From Actinokineospora xionganensis (GTDB lineage Bacteria > Actinomycetota > Actinomycetes > Mycobacteriales > Pseudonocardiaceae): DNA of 59,430 bases. The stretch covers positions 1 to 59,430 of the forward strand of contig NZ_JABVED010000026.1 of assembly GCF_014323725.1 (NCBI RefSeq). The letters are read 5' to 3'. The notes beneath the pieces are model-generated. The model was not told the DNA's origin, ran no database searches, and saw nothing but the letters and a program-made list of their open reading frames with translations. Shown piece by piece: positions 44,183 through 54,571 of the stretch (positions within the stretch are counted from its first letter, which is position 1; the number at the start of each line of letters is the position of its first letter). The position numbers and the translations under genes were made by a program.

Positions 44183-44901
44183 TAAGTCCGATCCCGGTCG
44201 CCGAGTCTTGTTCCCAGCTCGGGGGTCTCGAAGCGGTAGCCCATGCCTGGTTCGGTGAGCAGGTAGCGCGGGTCGCTGGGGCGCGGTTCGAGTTTGCGGC
44301 GCAGTTGGGCCATGTACACCCGCAGGTAGTGCTTCTCGTCCCCGTAGTTCGGGCCCCACACCTCTTGCAGCAGCTGCTTCTGGGCGATCAGCTTGCCCTT
44401 GTTGCGCACCAGGATCTCCAGCATCCCCCATTCGGTCGGGGTCAGGTGTACCTCCACGCCGTCGCGGTGGACCTTCTTGGCGGCGATGTCGATCGTGAAC
44501 GCCTCGGTCTCCACGACCGGGTCGTCGTCGGTGGGCACGGTCGAGGCCCGGCGGACGGCGGCGCGCAGGCGGGCCAGGAGTTCGTCCATGCCGAAGGGCT
44601 TGGTGACGTAGTCGTCGGCGCCCGCGTCCAGGGCCACGACCTTGTCGGTGGAGTCGACCCGGGCCGACAGCACGATGATCGGGACGGTGCTCCAGCCGCG
44701 CAGGCCGTGGATCACCTCCGTGCCGTCGATGTCGGGCAGCCCGAGGTCGAGCACGACGGCGTCGGGTTTGGTCTCGGCGGCCGCGCGCAGGGCGGCGGCG
44801 CCGTCGGCGGCGGTGACGACCTCGTACCCGCGCGCGGTCAGGTTGATCCGCAGCGCCCGCACGATCTGCGGCTCGTCGTCGACAACCAGGATCTTGGTCA
44901 C
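44182..44901 (-). CDS. kdpE: KdpE response regulator
   Basis: A 239-aa OmpR-type response regulator. The receiver domain has the acidic pair VVDDEP near residue 9, the phosphoacceptor Asp in VVLDLGLPD near 52 and the lysine in VTKPFG near 101; the winged helix (HLTPTEWGMLEILVRNKG, YLRVYMAQLRRKLE) follows. Phosphorylated by KdpD, it activates kdpFABC when potassium is scarce. GTG 44901 overlaps the kdpD stop (GTGA). Last gene of the kdp operon. Confidence 0.95.
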   Translation of the reverse strand: MTKILVVDDEPQIVRALRINLTARGYEVVTAADGAAALRAAAETKPDAVVLDLGLPDIDGTEVIHGLRGWSTVPIIVLSARVDSTDKVVALDAGADDYVTKPFGMDELLARLRAAVRRASTVPTDDDPVVETEAFTIDIAAKKVHRDGVEVHLTPTEWGMLEILVRNKGKLIAQKQLLQEVWGPNYGDEKHYLRVYMAQLRRKLEPRPSDPRYLLTEPGMGYRFETPELGTRLGDRDRT

Positions 44902-47402
44902 GTCGCTCCGTTCCCGGCCGCGCGCAGCGCGATCACGATGGTCAGGCCGCCGCCTGGGGTGTCCTCCGCGCTGATCGTGCCACCCATGGCCTCGGTGAAC
45001 CCCTTGGCGACCGCCAGCCCCAGGCCGACACCGGTAGTCGGGTCCCGGTCGCCCAGCCGCTGGAACGGTTCGAACGCGGTGTCGGCGGCGCCTTTGGGCA
45101 GCCCCGGGCCGCGGTCGACGACCCGCAGTTCGACCTGGTTGGCGTGGCTGCTGGCCCGCACGGCGACCCCGGAACCGCCATGCCGCAGGGCGTTGTCGAC
45201 GACGTTGGCGATGACCCGCTCCAGCAGGCCCGCGTCGGCGAGCACCGGTGGCAGCCGCTCGTCGATGTCGACCGCCACCGCCTCCCGTCCGTCCATTCCG
45301 GACAGCGCGCGGCTCGCCACCTCGTCGTAGCCGACCTCGTCGAGGTGCGGGCGGACCGCTCCTGTGGCCAGCCGGGACGCGTCGAGCAGGTTGTCGACCA
45401 GCCCGGCGAGGCGGTCGGCGGACTCCTCGACGGTGGCGAGCAGTTCGTTCGTGTCGTGCGGGGACAGCTCGATGGAGGTGTCGCGCAGGCTGCCGATGGC
45501 GGCCTTGATGGAGGTGAGCGGGGTGCGCAGGTCGTGTCCGACCGCGGAGAGCAGGGCGGTGCGCAGCTTGGCGGTGTCGGCCATGGCCCGCCCGTGCGCG
45601 GCTTCCTCGGCCATCCGCTGCTGGCGCAGTGCGAGCAGCGCCTGGCTCGCGGCCGTCTCCAGGACGCGCCGGTCCGCCGCGGCAGGCGGCTTGCCGCGCA
45701 GGGCGAGCACGATGCCCTCGGTGACCGGGACCTCGGTGTCGGGCTCGCCGGAGGAGTGCGTCCCGGCGAGCGCGGCCTCATGCCACTCGCCGTCGCGATT
45801 CTCCAGCAGCGCCACCGAGTCCTGGCTGAAGTTCTCCCGGATCTTGGTCAGCAGCCGGGGAAGTGGCTCCTTGTGCGTCAGCACGGTCCGCGCGTAGGAG
45901 CCGAGCAGCGCCGCCTCCGTCCCGGCCCGGGCGGCTTCCTCCGCCCGCCTGCTCGCCCGGTCGACGATCGCCGCGACCAGCACGCCGGCGACGACCATTC
46001 CGGCCAGGGCGAGGACGTTCTGACCATCCGCCACGAGCAGCGTGTGGTACGGCGCGGTGAAGAAGAAGTTGAGCAGCGCCCCGCTGAGCAGCGCCGCCAC
46101 GAGCGCGGGCCCGATGCCGCCGAGCATCGCGACCAGCACGATCACCAGCATGTGCCCGACGACCAGCGTCGAGATCTCCAGGGTCGCGCGAAGCGGCAGT
46201 CCCAGGACGGAGACCAGCACCGGGCCGAGGACCGCGGCGGCCAGCCCGAGCAGCCGCCGTCGACGGCTCAGCGCGCCGCGCGCCGTCGAGCCGGACCGCC
46301 TTCCCGACTCCGAGTGGGTCACCATGTGCACGTCGATCGCGCCCGAGCCCTGCAGCACCGCCGAGCCGATGCCCGCGTCGAGCAGTCGGGCGAGGCGGGA
46401 GCGCCGCGAGGTGCCCAGCACGAGCTGGGTGGCGTCGACGCCGCGGGCGAAGTCGAGCAGCGCGGTGGGCACGTCGTCCCCGACCACGGTGTGGAAGGTC
46501 GCGCCCACGTCTTCGGCGAGGGTGCGCAACCGGGTGAGGGCGAGCGGGTCGGCGCCCGCCAGGCCATCGCCGCGCAGGACGTGCACGACTAGGAAGTCCG
46601 CGCCCGCCCGCGACGCGATGCGGCGGGCGCGACGGATCATGGTCTCGCTCTCGGCGCCACCGGTGACGGCGACGACCACGCGTTCCCGCGTCTCCCAGGC
46701 GTCGGTGATCGACTCGTCGGCGCGGTGGCGGCGCAGGGCGACGTCGACCTGGTCGGCGACCCAGAGCAGGGCCAGCTCGCGCAGGGCGATCAGGTTGCCG
46801 GGGCGGAAGTAGCTGCCGAGGGCGGCGTCGACCCGGTGCTCGGGGTAGACGTTGCCGTGGGCCAGCCTGCGGCGCAGCGCCTCCGGGGTCAGGTCGACCA
46901 GCTCGACCTGCTCGGCCCGGCGCACCACCTCGTCGGGCACGGTCTCCTGCTGGCGCACACCGGTGATCCCCTCGACGACGTCGTTGAGCCCCTCCAGGTG
47001 CTGGATGTTCACCGTGGACAGCACGTCGATCCCGGCGTCGAGCAGTTCCTCGATGTCCTGCCACCGCTTGGCGTTGCGGCTGCCGGGGACGTTCGTGTGG
47101 GCGAGTTCGTCGACCAGGGCCAGCCGCGGCCTGCGGGCCAGCACGGCATCCACGTCCAGTTCGGTCAGCTCGACCCCGCGGTGCTCGGACCGCCGCCGCG
47201 GGACCACCTCCAAGCCGTCGAGCAGCGCGGCCGTCTTCGCCCGCCCGTGCGTCTCGACCAGCCCGACGACGACGTCGGTGCCCCGGTCGCGCCTGCGCCT
47301 GCCCTCGTCCAGCATGGCGAAGGTCTTGCCCACGCCGGGGGCCGCGCCGAGGTAGATGCGCAGCTCGCCCCGGCGCGGGCGGTTCCCTTCGGTCTCGCTC
47401 AC
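44898..47402 (-). CDS. kdpD: KdpD sensor histidine kinase
   Basis: An 834-aa sensor kinase. The N-terminal KdpD domain has Walker A GAAPGVGKT and THGRAKTAALL; a universal-stress-protein domain follows (VAVTGGAESETMIRRARRIA). Four membrane helices (DUF4118, about residues 375-480) precede a GAF-like region, the HisKA box LLSAVGHDLRTPLTSIKAA and the ATPase boxes NVVDNALRHGG and GVGLGLAVAKGF. It reads turgor, potassium and possibly c-di-AMP through the stress-protein domain, and phosphorylates KdpE. GTG 47402, 4 nt after the kdpC stop, completes the operon. Confidence 0.96.
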   Translation of the reverse strand: MSETEGNRPRRGELRIYLGAAPGVGKTFAMLDEGRRRRDRGTDVVVGLVETHGRAKTAALLDGLEVVPRRRSEHRGVELTELDVDAVLARRPRLALVDELAHTNVPGSRNAKRWQDIEELLDAGIDVLSTVNIQHLEGLNDVVEGITGVRQQETVPDEVVRRAEQVELVDLTPEALRRRLAHGNVYPEHRVDAALGSYFRPGNLIALRELALLWVADQVDVALRRHRADESITDAWETRERVVVAVTGGAESETMIRRARRIASRAGADFLVVHVLRGDGLAGADPLALTRLRTLAEDVGATFHTVVGDDVPTALLDFARGVDATQLVLGTSRRSRLARLLDAGIGSAVLQGSGAIDVHMVTHSESGRRSGSTARGALSRRRRLLGLAAAVLGPVLVSVLGLPLRATLEISTLVVGHMLVIVLVAMLGGIGPALVAALLSGALLNFFFTAPYHTLLVADGQNVLALAGMVVAGVLVAAIVDRASRRAEEAARAGTEAALLGSYARTVLTHKEPLPRLLTKIRENFSQDSVALLENRDGEWHEAALAGTHSSGEPDTEVPVTEGIVLALRGKPPAAADRRVLETAASQALLALRQQRMAEEAAHGRAMADTAKLRTALLSAVGHDLRTPLTSIKAAIGSLRDTSIELSPHDTNELLATVEESADRLAGLVDNLLDASRLATGAVRPHLDEVGYDEVASRALSGMDGREAVAVDIDERLPPVLADAGLLERVIANVVDNALRHGGSGVAVRASSHANQVELRVVDRGPGLPKGAADTAFEPFQRLGDRDPTTGVGLGLAVAKGFTEAMGGTISAEDTPGGGLTIVIALRAAGNGAT

Positions 47403-47406
47403 CTGG

Positions 47407-47988
47407 TCAGTTTGCTCCGCCCGCGGCCGCGCGCACGGCGAGATTGAGGCGCAGCACGTCGACGGCGGAGAACCATCCGGTCGTGTGCTCCCGGATCAGC
47501 CCGCGGACCGTCTCGACCGGCACCCCGGTCTCCCGCGCCACCCTGGGGGCCTGCAGGTCGGCGTAGGCCGGGCTGATGTGCGGGTCGAGCCCGGACGCGG
47601 ACGCGGTCACCGCGTCCGCGGGCACCTCCGCCGGGTCGACGCCCTCCCGTCGGGCCACCGTCTCCCGGCGTTCGGCGACCGCGGACAGGAGGTCGGCGTC
47701 GCCCGCGCCCTTGTTGGAAGCGCCCGAGGTGGTGGTGTCGGTGATGGTGCTGGGCCGGGTGTGGAACCACGGGTCGTGCGCGGGATCGGCAGGCACGAGG
47801 TCAACTCCGATCAGGTCGGAGCCGACCGCGCGGCCGTCGACGGACACCACCGAGCCCTCGGCGTGGTGCTGCAGGCCGGGCAGCCTGGTCACCAGCCACA
47901 CCGACAGCGGATACAGCACACCGGTGAGCACGGTCAGCACAAGCAGGACCCGCAGGCCTGCCGTGGTCTGGCGGAACAACGAGGTCAT
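47407..47988 (-). CDS. kdpC: KdpC subunit of the potassium-transporting ATPase
   Basis: A 193-aa single-span membrane subunit. One N-terminal helix (GLRVLLVLTVLTGVLYPLSVWLV) is followed by a periplasm-side domain with the conserved SASGLDPHISPAYADLQAPRVA and a C-terminal DVLRLNLAV. It stabilises the KdpA-KdpB complex. ATG 47988 is taken as start; GTG 47997, which overlaps the kdpB stop (GTGA), is a good alternative. Confidence 0.95.
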   Translation of the reverse strand: MTSLFRQTTAGLRVLLVLTVLTGVLYPLSVWLVTRLPGLQHHAEGSVVSVDGRAVGSDLIGVDLVPADPAHDPWFHTRPSTITDTTTSGASNKGAGDADLLSAVAERRETVARREGVDPAEVPADAVTASASGLDPHISPAYADLQAPRVARETGVPVETVRGLIREHTTGWFSAVDVLRLNLAVRAAAGGAN

Positions 47989-47993
47989 CGGAG

Positions 47994-50057
47994 TCACCCA
48001 ATCCCGGGGATGTGACGGACAAGCAGGTCGATCAGCCAGATGCCGAGGAACGGCGTGACCACCCCGCCTAGCCCGTAGACCAGCAGGTTGCGTCGCAGCA
48101 GCGCGGACGCGCCGCCGGGCCGGTAGCGGACTCCCTTGAGCGCCAACGGGATCAGGGCGACGATGACCAGCGCGTTGAAGATCACCGCGGACAGGATCGC
48201 CGATTTCGGCGTGGCCAGGCCCATGACGTTCAGCTTGTCCAGCGCCGGATGGATCGCCGCGAACATCGCGGGGAGGATCGCGAAGTACTTGGCCAGGTCG
48301 TTGGCCAGGCTGAACGTCGTCAGCGCGCCGCGGGTGATCAGCAGCTGTTTGCCGATCGCCACGATCTCGATGAGCTTGGTCGGGTCGGAGTCCAGGTCGA
48401 CCATGTTCCCGGCCTCTTTGGCCGCCGCCGTCCCGGTGTTCATCGCGACCCCGACGTCGGCCTGGGCGAGCGCGGGCGCGTCGTTGGTGCCGTCGCCGGT
48501 CATCGCGACGAGCCTGCCACCCTCCTGTTCGGCCCGGATCAGCGCGAGCTTGTCCTCCGGCTTGGCCTCGGCGAGGTAGTCGTCGACCCCGGCCTGGGCC
48601 GCGATCGCCTTGGCCGTCAGGGGATTGTCGCCGGTGATCATCACCGTCTTGATCCCCATGGCGCGCAGGTCGGCGAACCGCTCGCGCATCCCTGGTTTGA
48701 CCACATCGGACAGTCGGATGACCCCGTGCACCGTCGCGACACCGTCCGACAGCTCCGCGCAGACCAGGGGAGTGGCTCCATCGGCCGCGACCCGGTCGGT
48801 GATCGCGGCGACCGCCTCGGGAACCTCGCCGCCGTGGGCGTGAACCCAGTCGGTGACCGCGCTCGCCGCTCCCTTGCGGACCGAAACGCCGTCGAAGTCG
48901 ACGCCGCTCATCCGGGTCTGCGCGCTGAACGGGACGAACTCCGCGTTCGGGACGGTCGTGAACCCGGGACAGAGCTCGACGATGCTGCGGCCCTCCGAGG
49001 TCTCGTCGGCCAGGCTGGACAGCCGGGCGGCCGCGCACAGCTCGTCCACTGTGGACTCGCCGACCGGGATGAGTTCGGTCGCCCGGCGGTTGCCGAAGGT
49101 GATGGTGCCGGTCTTGTCCAGCAGCAGGGTGCTCACGTCGCCCGCCGCCTCGACCGCCCGGCCGGACGTGGCGAGCACGTTGCGCTGCACGAGCCGGTCC
49201 ATCCCGGCGATGCCGATCGCCGAGAGCAGCGCCCCGATCGTCGTCGGGATCAGGCAGACCAGCAGTGCGACCAGCACCGCCACGGACTGCGGCGCCCCGG
49301 CGTGGATCGACATCGGCTGCAGCGCGGTGACCGCGAGCAGGAAGATGATTGTCAGCGTGGACAGCAGGATCGTCAGCGCGATCTCGTTGGGTGTCTTCTG
49401 CCGCTTGGCGCCTTCCACCAACGCGATCATGCGATCCACGAAGGACTCGCCGGGCCTGGTGCTGATCCGCACGACGATGCGGTCCGAGAGCACGGTCGTG
49501 CCCCCGGTGACCGCGGTCAGGTCGCCGCCGGATTCGCGGATGACCGGCGCGGACTCCCCGGTGATGGCCGATTCGTCGACGGTCGCGATGCCCTCCACGA
49601 CGTCGCCGTCGCCCGGGATCACCTCGCCCGCCTCGACCACGACCAGGTCGCCGATCGCGAGTTCCGCGCCGGGAACGGATTCCTCGCGGCCGTCGCGGAG
49701 TCGACGCGCCACGGTTTCCCGCTTGGCCCGGCGCAGCGTCTCCGCCTGCGCCCGGCCACGCCCCTCGGCCACCGCCTCGGCCAGGTTGGCGAACAGCACG
49801 GTGAACCACAGCCAGCAGGCCAGAGCCACGGTGAACACGCTGGGATCAGTGATCGCGAAGACCGTGACCAGCACCGACCCGACCCACACGACGAACATGA
49901 CCGGGTTGCGCGCCTGGTGCCTCGGGTCGAGCTTGCGCAGCGCGTCCGGGAGCGAAATGAGGAGTTGCCGCGGGCTGAACACGCCCGCGCCGACGCGCCC
50001 GGTCTTCTCGGCGTGGTGTTGCCGGGCGTCGACCGGCTCACGGGTGAGAACGCTCAT
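47994..50057 (-). CDS. kdpB: KdpB ATPase subunit
   Basis: A 687-aa P-type ATPase, class IA. DKTGT holds the phosphorylated aspartate ([13 protein letters not shown], about residue 305), [12 protein letters not shown] the dephosphorylation loop and [20 protein letters not shown] the hinge motif. Seven membrane helices surround these. It powers potassium uptake through KdpA. ATG 50057 overlaps the kdpA stop (ATGA). Full length, all key residues present. Confidence 0.97.
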   Translation of the reverse strand: MSVLTREPVDARQHHAEKTGRVGAGVFSPRQLLISLPDALRKLDPRHQARNPVMFVVWVGSVLVTVFAITDPSVFTVALACWLWFTVLFANLAEAVAEGRGRAQAETLRRAKRETVARRLRDGREESVPGAELAIGDLVVVEAGEVIPGDGDVVEGIATVDESAITGESAPVIRESGGDLTAVTGGTTVLSDRIVVRISTRPGESFVDRMIALVEGAKRQKTPNEIALTILLSTLTIIFLLAVTALQPMSIHAGAPQSVAVLVALLVCLIPTTIGALLSAIGIAGMDRLVQRNVLATSGRAVEAAGDVSTLLLDKTGTITFGNRRATELIPVGESTVDELCAAARLSSLADETSEGRSIVELCPGFTTVPNAEFVPFSAQTRMSGVDFDGVSVRKGAASAVTDWVHAHGGEVPEAVAAITDRVAADGATPLVCAELSDGVATVHGVIRLSDVVKPGMRERFADLRAMGIKTVMITGDNPLTAKAIAAQAGVDDYLAEAKPEDKLALIRAEQEGGRLVAMTGDGTNDAPALAQADVGVAMNTGTAAAKEAGNMVDLDSDPTKLIEIVAIGKQLLITRGALTTFSLANDLAKYFAILPAMFAAIHPALDKLNVMGLATPKSAILSAVIFNALVIVALIPLALKGVRYRPGGASALLRRNLLVYGLGGVVTPFLGIWLIDLLVRHIPGIG

Positions 50058-51715
50058 GCCAGTGCCTCCGCGATGGGGCCCAGCGCCAGCGCCGGGACGA
50101 AAGTGAGCGCTGCGACCAGGACGACCGTGCCGCTGAGCAGGCCGACGAACAGCGGGCCGGTGGTGGGCAGCGTGCCCGCTGTCGCCGGGGTCTTGCGTTG
50201 CGCGGCAAGGGAACCGGCGAGGCAGAGCACGGCGATGATCGGGATGAGCCGGCCGAAGAGCATGCACAGGCCCAGCGACGACTGGAACCAGTCGCTGGTC
50301 ACTGTGATCCCGGCGAACGCGCTGCCGTTGTTGTTCGACGCCGACGCGTAGGCGTAGAGAATCTCGGAAAGCCCGTGTGCGCCGGAGTTGTTCAGCGCGG
50401 CGGCCGTTCCCGGGTGCACGGCGGCGATCCCGGCGCCGACCAGCAGCACTGTCGGCATGGCCAGCAGCACGATCGCCGCGGCCGTCACCTCGCGGCGGCC
50501 GAGTTTCTTGCCCAGGTACTCCGGGGTGCGGCCGACCATCAGCCCGGCGAGGAACACGGCGATGATGGCCATCACCAGGATGCTGTACATCCCGGTCCCC
50601 ACACCGCCCGGTGTCATCTCGCCGAACAGCATGTTCAGCATGGCGGTGCCGCCGCCGAGGCCGCTGAGACTGTCGTGCGTCGAGTTCACCGCGCCGGTCG
50701 ACGTGCCGGTGGTGCTGTTGGCGAACAGCGCCGACCCGGCGATGCCGAAGCGGACCTCCTTGCCCTCGGTGGAAGCGCCCGCGACCAGGGCGGCCGGACC
50801 GTTCGGGTGCGTCTCGGCCCACCAGAGGACCGCGAGCATGCCCGCCCAGATCGTGCCCATCACCGCGAGCAGCACGGTTCCCTGGCGGCGGTCGCCGACG
50901 AGCGTCCCGAACGTGCGGGTCAGCGACACGGGAATGACCAGCAGCAGGAAGATCTCCAGCAGGTTGGTCCAGGCGCTCGGGTTCTCGAAGGGGTGCGCGG
51001 AGTTCGCGTTGAAGATGCCGCCGCCGTTGGTGCCCAGCTCCTTGATCGCCTCCTGGCTCGCGGCCGGGGCGAGCGCGCTGGTGTGCCCCGCGCCGTCAAG
51101 AGTCGTGTAGTCCACACCGGACCGCAGACTCATCACGACGCCGAGCGCGACCAGGACGATGGCGAACACAAAGGACAGTGGCAGCAGGATGCGGACCACG
51201 CCACGAACGAGGTCGACCCAGAAGTTGCCCAGCCGGTCGGTGCGCGAGCGGGTGAACCCGCGGATCAGTGCGATCGCGACCGCGAGGCCGACCGCGGCGG
51301 AGACGAAGTTCTGCACGGTCAGCCCGACCAGCTGCACGGAGTGGCCGAGCACGGTCTCCGGCACGTAGGACTGCCAGTTCGTGTTGGTCACGAAGCTGAC
51401 CGCGGTGTTGAACGCCATCGACGGCTCCACCGCGCCGCGACCGAAGTCCATGGGCAGCCAAGGCTGGATCCGCTGCAGCAGATAGAGGAACAGGATCGAG
51501 ACGAAGGAGAACCCGAGGACACCCCTCGCGTAGGTGCCCCAGTTCTGCTCGGAATCCGGATCGACCCGGGCCGCCGCGTAGACGCCGCGTTCGACCCGGA
51601 GGTGTCGGTCGCTGGTGAACACGCGGGCCATGTGGTCGCCGAGCGGTTTGTAGGCGACCGCCAGGGCCAGGAGCAGCACACCGAGTTGTAAGAGGCCCGC
51701 TGTGGTGTCGGTCAT
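50054..51715 (-). CDS. kdpA: KdpA potassium channel subunit
   Basis: A 553-aa, ten-helix subunit related to Trk/Ktr channels, with four selectivity-filter regions ([60 protein letters not shown]). It binds and passes K+ at micromolar concentration. The start ATG 51715 overlaps the kdpF stop by one base (TGATG). Normal length and motifs. Confidence 0.97.
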   Translation of the reverse strand: MTDTTAGLLQLGVLLLALAVAYKPLGDHMARVFTSDRHLRVERGVYAAARVDPDSEQNWGTYARGVLGFSFVSILFLYLLQRIQPWLPMDFGRGAVEPSMAFNTAVSFVTNTNWQSYVPETVLGHSVQLVGLTVQNFVSAAVGLAVAIALIRGFTRSRTDRLGNFWVDLVRGVVRILLPLSFVFAIVLVALGVVMSLRSGVDYTTLDGAGHTSALAPAASQEAIKELGTNGGGIFNANSAHPFENPSAWTNLLEIFLLLVIPVSLTRTFGTLVGDRRQGTVLLAVMGTIWAGMLAVLWWAETHPNGPAALVAGASTEGKEVRFGIAGSALFANSTTGTSTGAVNSTHDSLSGLGGGTAMLNMLFGEMTPGGVGTGMYSILVMAIIAVFLAGLMVGRTPEYLGKKLGRREVTAAAIVLLAMPTVLLVGAGIAAVHPGTAAALNNSGAHGLSEILYAYASASNNNGSAFAGITVTSDWFQSSLGLCMLFGRLIPIIAVLCLAGSLAAQRKTPATAGTLPTTGPLFVGLLSGTVVLVAALTFVPALALGPIAEALA

Positions 51716-51810
51716 CAGAACCGCTCCGGGCGGATCAGCGCGACGAACAGGTAGATGACCAGCAGCAGGGCGAGGACGCCGCCGACGGCGTTGGCGAGCA
51801 CGTCGTTCAC
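51715..51810 (-). CDS. kdpF: KdpF small membrane subunit
   Basis: A 31-aa peptide, one hydrophobic helix (GGVLALLLVIYLFVAL) ending in RPERF, the signature ending of KdpF. It acts as a lipid-like stabiliser of the KdpABC complex. GTG 51810 overlaps the stop of a preceding 27-aa gene (GTGA), and its TGA overlaps the kdpA ATG, so translation passes directly through all three. Confidence 0.9.
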   Translation of the reverse strand: MNDVLANAVGGVLALLLVIYLFVALIRPERF

Positions 51811-51890
51811 CCGCGCTCCAGCCCGCGGACGATCAGCGTGAGGACCGCGAAACCGGCGATCAGCAGTAAGAGGTAGGCCGTATCGGCCAT
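51807..51890 (-). CDS. Tiny membrane peptide at the head of the kdp operon
   Basis: A 27-codon gene: MADTAYLLLLIAGFAVLTL followed by IVRGLERG. It is one transmembrane helix with a basic end, like KdpF in size but without RPERF. GAAGAGAG lies 6-13 nt before ATG 51890. The GTGA overlap with kdpF is the main support. Peptides of this kind appear to precede kdpF in other actinomycetes (from memory) but have no assigned role; an accessory Kdp subunit or a translation leader are both possible. Confidence 0.65.
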   Translation of the reverse strand: MADTAYLLLLIAGFAVLTLIVRGLERG

Positions 51891-51908
51891 GACGACTCTC
51901 TTCAGGCG

Positions 51909-51930
51909 GGGCCGCCGCCTGTGGCGGCCC
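51909..51930 (-). promoter_or_regulatory. Hairpin in the leader of the kdp operon
   Basis: GGGCCGCC (51909-51916) and GGCGGCCC (51923-51930) form an 8-bp perfect stem with a 6-nt loop, 19 nt before the first small gene of the kdp operon and 78 nt after the MFS stop. It could be the terminator of the MFS gene or a leader structure. No clear promoter hexamers were found in 51931-52007. Confidence 0.4.
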
Positions 51931-52007
51931 GGGCATCGCCATCCTGCGGTCGCGCCGATCCGCCTTGAGCGTCGCTGACGACGTCCTGACGCGCCTGCGG
52001 GCGATCT

Positions 52008-53219
52008 TTACGCGCCCTTGAGGGTCGCCCCGCCTGTCGCGAGCGCCATCAGGGCGCCTGCCAGGGTGATCGCCCCGAGGATCACGAAGGCCGTCGAGTA
52101 GCCGCCGACCGCTTGGGCGAGTGCCGCGCCGGCGAACGGGGCCAGCGCGGTGCAGATCGTCAGCGGCGCCGACAGCACGCCGCTGAGCCTGCCGTAGTGC
52201 GCCGAGCCCCACCGGTCGCTGACCGCGGTGGCCTTGATCAGGGTGAACACGCCTCGGGCGACACCCGCGAGGATGGCGGCGCCGATCAGCGCGGTCACCG
52301 TGGTCAGGACACCGAGGACGACTGTCGTGACCGCCATCGCGGCGAGGATCGCGGCGGTGCGGGTCCTCGGGGTGGTGTGCCGGGCGAGGACGCCGTAGCC
52401 GAGTCTGCCTGCCACCTGGCCCGCGCCGCCGAGCCCGAGAGCCATCGCCGCTGTCGCCGTGTCGATGCCGCGTTCGGCCAGCAGTGGGATCAGGTTGATC
52501 ACGACCGCGGAGGTCGCGAACGCGGCCACGCTGAACGCGACGGTCAGCGTGATGAACTCCCGGCTGCGGCTGATCCGGCCGGGATCGGCGTGCTCCGGCT
52601 GCGCCTGCGGGCGGGGGGGCCACGGCAGACGCAGGCCGAACCAGTGGGCGGGGATGGTGATCACGCCGAGGATCGCGGCCAGCACCAGGAAGGTGCCGCG
52701 CCAGTTCAGGGAATCCGCGAGGAGCGCGGTCAGGGGAGCGAAGACCGTGCTCGCCAAACCGCCGACCAAGGTCAGCGCGGTGAGCGCGCGCACCCGGTTC
52801 GGTCCGTGCCAGCGGGTCACCGCGGAGAAGGCGGGCGCGTAGAGGGTCGCGCCCTTCGCGACGCCCGCGACCGACCACGCCCCGATGAACCACCACAGCG
52901 TCGGCGCCGACGCCACGGCCACCAGCGCGAGGACCGCGAGCGCGGAGCCCGCGGTCATCACCCCGCGTGGACCGTGCTGGTCGAGCCACCGGCCGATGGG
53001 GATCCCCGCGGCCGCGGCCACCAGCTGGCTCGCCGAGAGCGCCGCGATGATCCCGGTGGTCGACCAGCCGGTGTCGGCGGCGATGTCGCCCGCCAGCACC
53101 GGCAGGGCGTAGTAGAGCACGCCCCAGCCGGTGATCACGGTGACGCACAAGGTGATCAGCACCCGACGGAGACCCGCGGGGGTCTCCGTCGGGGCGACTT
53201 CTGTGGCTACCGCCGTCAC
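52008..53219 (-). CDS. MFS transporter of arsenic module 2
   Basis: A 403-aa major facilitator with about 12 helices; the signature loop is GIPIGRWLDQHGPRGVM. It is encoded 4 nt after the ArsO-like flavoprotein gene, under three ArsR-type boxes, so it likely exports an arsenic compound or the product of the flavoprotein. Its exact substrate is unknown and it is not clearly ArsJ, ArsK or ArsP. Start GTG 53219. Confidence 0.85.
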   Translation of the reverse strand: MTAVATEVAPTETPAGLRRVLITLCVTVITGWGVLYYALPVLAGDIAADTGWSTTGIIAALSASQLVAAAAGIPIGRWLDQHGPRGVMTAGSALAVLALVAVASAPTLWWFIGAWSVAGVAKGATLYAPAFSAVTRWHGPNRVRALTALTLVGGLASTVFAPLTALLADSLNWRGTFLVLAAILGVITIPAHWFGLRLPWPPRPQAQPEHADPGRISRSREFITLTVAFSVAAFATSAVVINLIPLLAERGIDTATAAMALGLGGAGQVAGRLGYGVLARHTTPRTRTAAILAAMAVTTVVLGVLTTVTALIGAAILAGVARGVFTLIKATAVSDRWGSAHYGRLSGVLSAPLTICTALAPFAGAALAQAVGGYSTAFVILGAITLAGALMALATGGATLKGA

Positions 53220-53223
53220 GATG

Positions 53224-54555
53224 TCAGCGCGCGGCGGGCGCGGCGAGGGTCAGCGACTCGACCGCGGGCGGGGCGCAGCAGCCGCCACCCGAGGCCTCCG
53301 CCGGCGCGTCGTCGAACAGGCCCGCGCCGCCGCAGACACCGGTCTCGGGCAGCACCAGCTCCACCCGCTCGGCCGCCTCGCGGTCGCCCGCGAGTTCGGC
53401 GGCGATCGAGCGGACCTGCTCGAACCCGGTGAGCGCGAGGAACGTCGGCGCCCGGCCGTAGGCCTTCATGCCCGCGAGGTACACGTTCGGCTCCGGGTGC
53501 GAGAGCTCCTTGGCGCCGTGCGGGTACACCGTTCCGCAGGAGTGCGCGTTCGGGTCGATCAGCGGGGCCAGCGCGACCGGCGCCTGCAGGGTCGGGTCGA
53601 GGTCGAGGCGGATCTCGGAGAGCCAGGTCAGGTCCGGGCGGAAGCCCGCCAGCACCACGACCTCGTCCACTCCGTCGACGGTCTCACCTGCCGAGGACAC
53701 GAGAGTCAGCCTGCCGTCCTCGGCTCGGTCGACCTGCTCGACGCGGAACCCGGTGACGACGGAGATGTGGCCGGACTCGACCGCCGCCCTCGCCCGCAGA
53801 CCCAGCGCGCCGCGGGCCGGGAGCTGGTCGGAGTCGCCGCCGCCGAACACGGTGCCCGTCGCGCCGCGACGCAGCACCCAGGTGATCTTCGTGGCAGGCT
53901 CGCGCTCGGCCAGACCGGCGAGCACCACCAGCGCGGTGAGCGCGGAGTGCCCGCTGCCCGCGACGGCGATGTGCTTGCCCACCAGGCGTTCGCTCTCGTC
54001 GGCCAGGTTCGGCACCCGGTAGCTGATGCGGTCGGCCGCGGCCAACTCGCCGATCGCCGGGAGGCCGTCGCCGCCCAGCGGGTTCGGCGTGCCCCAGGTG
54101 CCGGAGGCGTCGATCAGCGCCTGCGCGGTGATTCGCTCCTCGCGGCCCTCGGCGGTGCGGAGGTGCACGGTCAGGGGCTCGCTGTGGCGCCCGGCGTCGA
54201 CGACCCGGTCGCGTCCCCGGCGGGCCGCGCCGACGACCTCGGCGTTGAAGCGGACGTGCTCGCCCAGGGCCTCGGCCAGCGGGGCGAGGTACAGCGAAGC
54301 CCACTCGGCGCCGGTCGGGTAGGCCTCGACGTCCGGGTGCGTCCAGCCGCGCGGTTCCAGCAGCCTGCGGGCGGCCGGGGCGACCAGCTCGGCCCAGCGG
54401 GAGAACAGGCGCACGTGGTTCCACTCGGCCACCGCGGCGCCCGCTCGGTCACCGCGCTCGAGCACCAACGGGGTCAGGCCACGCTCCAGGAGTTCGGCTG
54501 CCGCCGCCAGGCCCACGGGTCCGGCCCCCACCACCACGACTGGAAGGTCAGTCAT
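53224..54555 (-). CDS. arsO: ArsO-like flavin-dependent monooxygenase
   Basis: A 443-aa two-dinucleotide-fold flavoprotein. The FAD site is VVVVGAGPVGLAAAAELLERG (residues 6-26), the NAD(P)H site HIAVAGSGHSALTALVVL. The C terminus carries ETGVCGGAGLF and GGGCCAPP, cysteine clusters typical of ArsO-type proteins of arsenic operons and able to bind As(III). Function of ArsO is not settled. ATG 54555 follows AAAGAGG by 8 nt. First gene of a two-gene operon with the MFS transporter, controlled by the ArsR boxes just upstream. Confidence 0.85.
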   Translation of the reverse strand: MTDLPVVVVGAGPVGLAAAAELLERGLTPLVLERGDRAGAAVAEWNHVRLFSRWAELVAPAARRLLEPRGWTHPDVEAYPTGAEWASLYLAPLAEALGEHVRFNAEVVGAARRGRDRVVDAGRHSEPLTVHLRTAEGREERITAQALIDASGTWGTPNPLGGDGLPAIGELAAADRISYRVPNLADESERLVGKHIAVAGSGHSALTALVVLAGLAEREPATKITWVLRRGATGTVFGGGDSDQLPARGALGLRARAAVESGHISVVTGFRVEQVDRAEDGRLTLVSSAGETVDGVDEVVVLAGFRPDLTWLSEIRLDLDPTLQAPVALAPLIDPNAHSCGTVYPHGAKELSHPEPNVYLAGMKAYGRAPTFLALTGFEQVRSIAAELAGDREAAERVELVLPETGVCGGAGLFDDAPAEASGGGCCAPPAVESLTLAAPAAR

Positions 54556-54571
54556 CGTCCAAACCTCTTTC

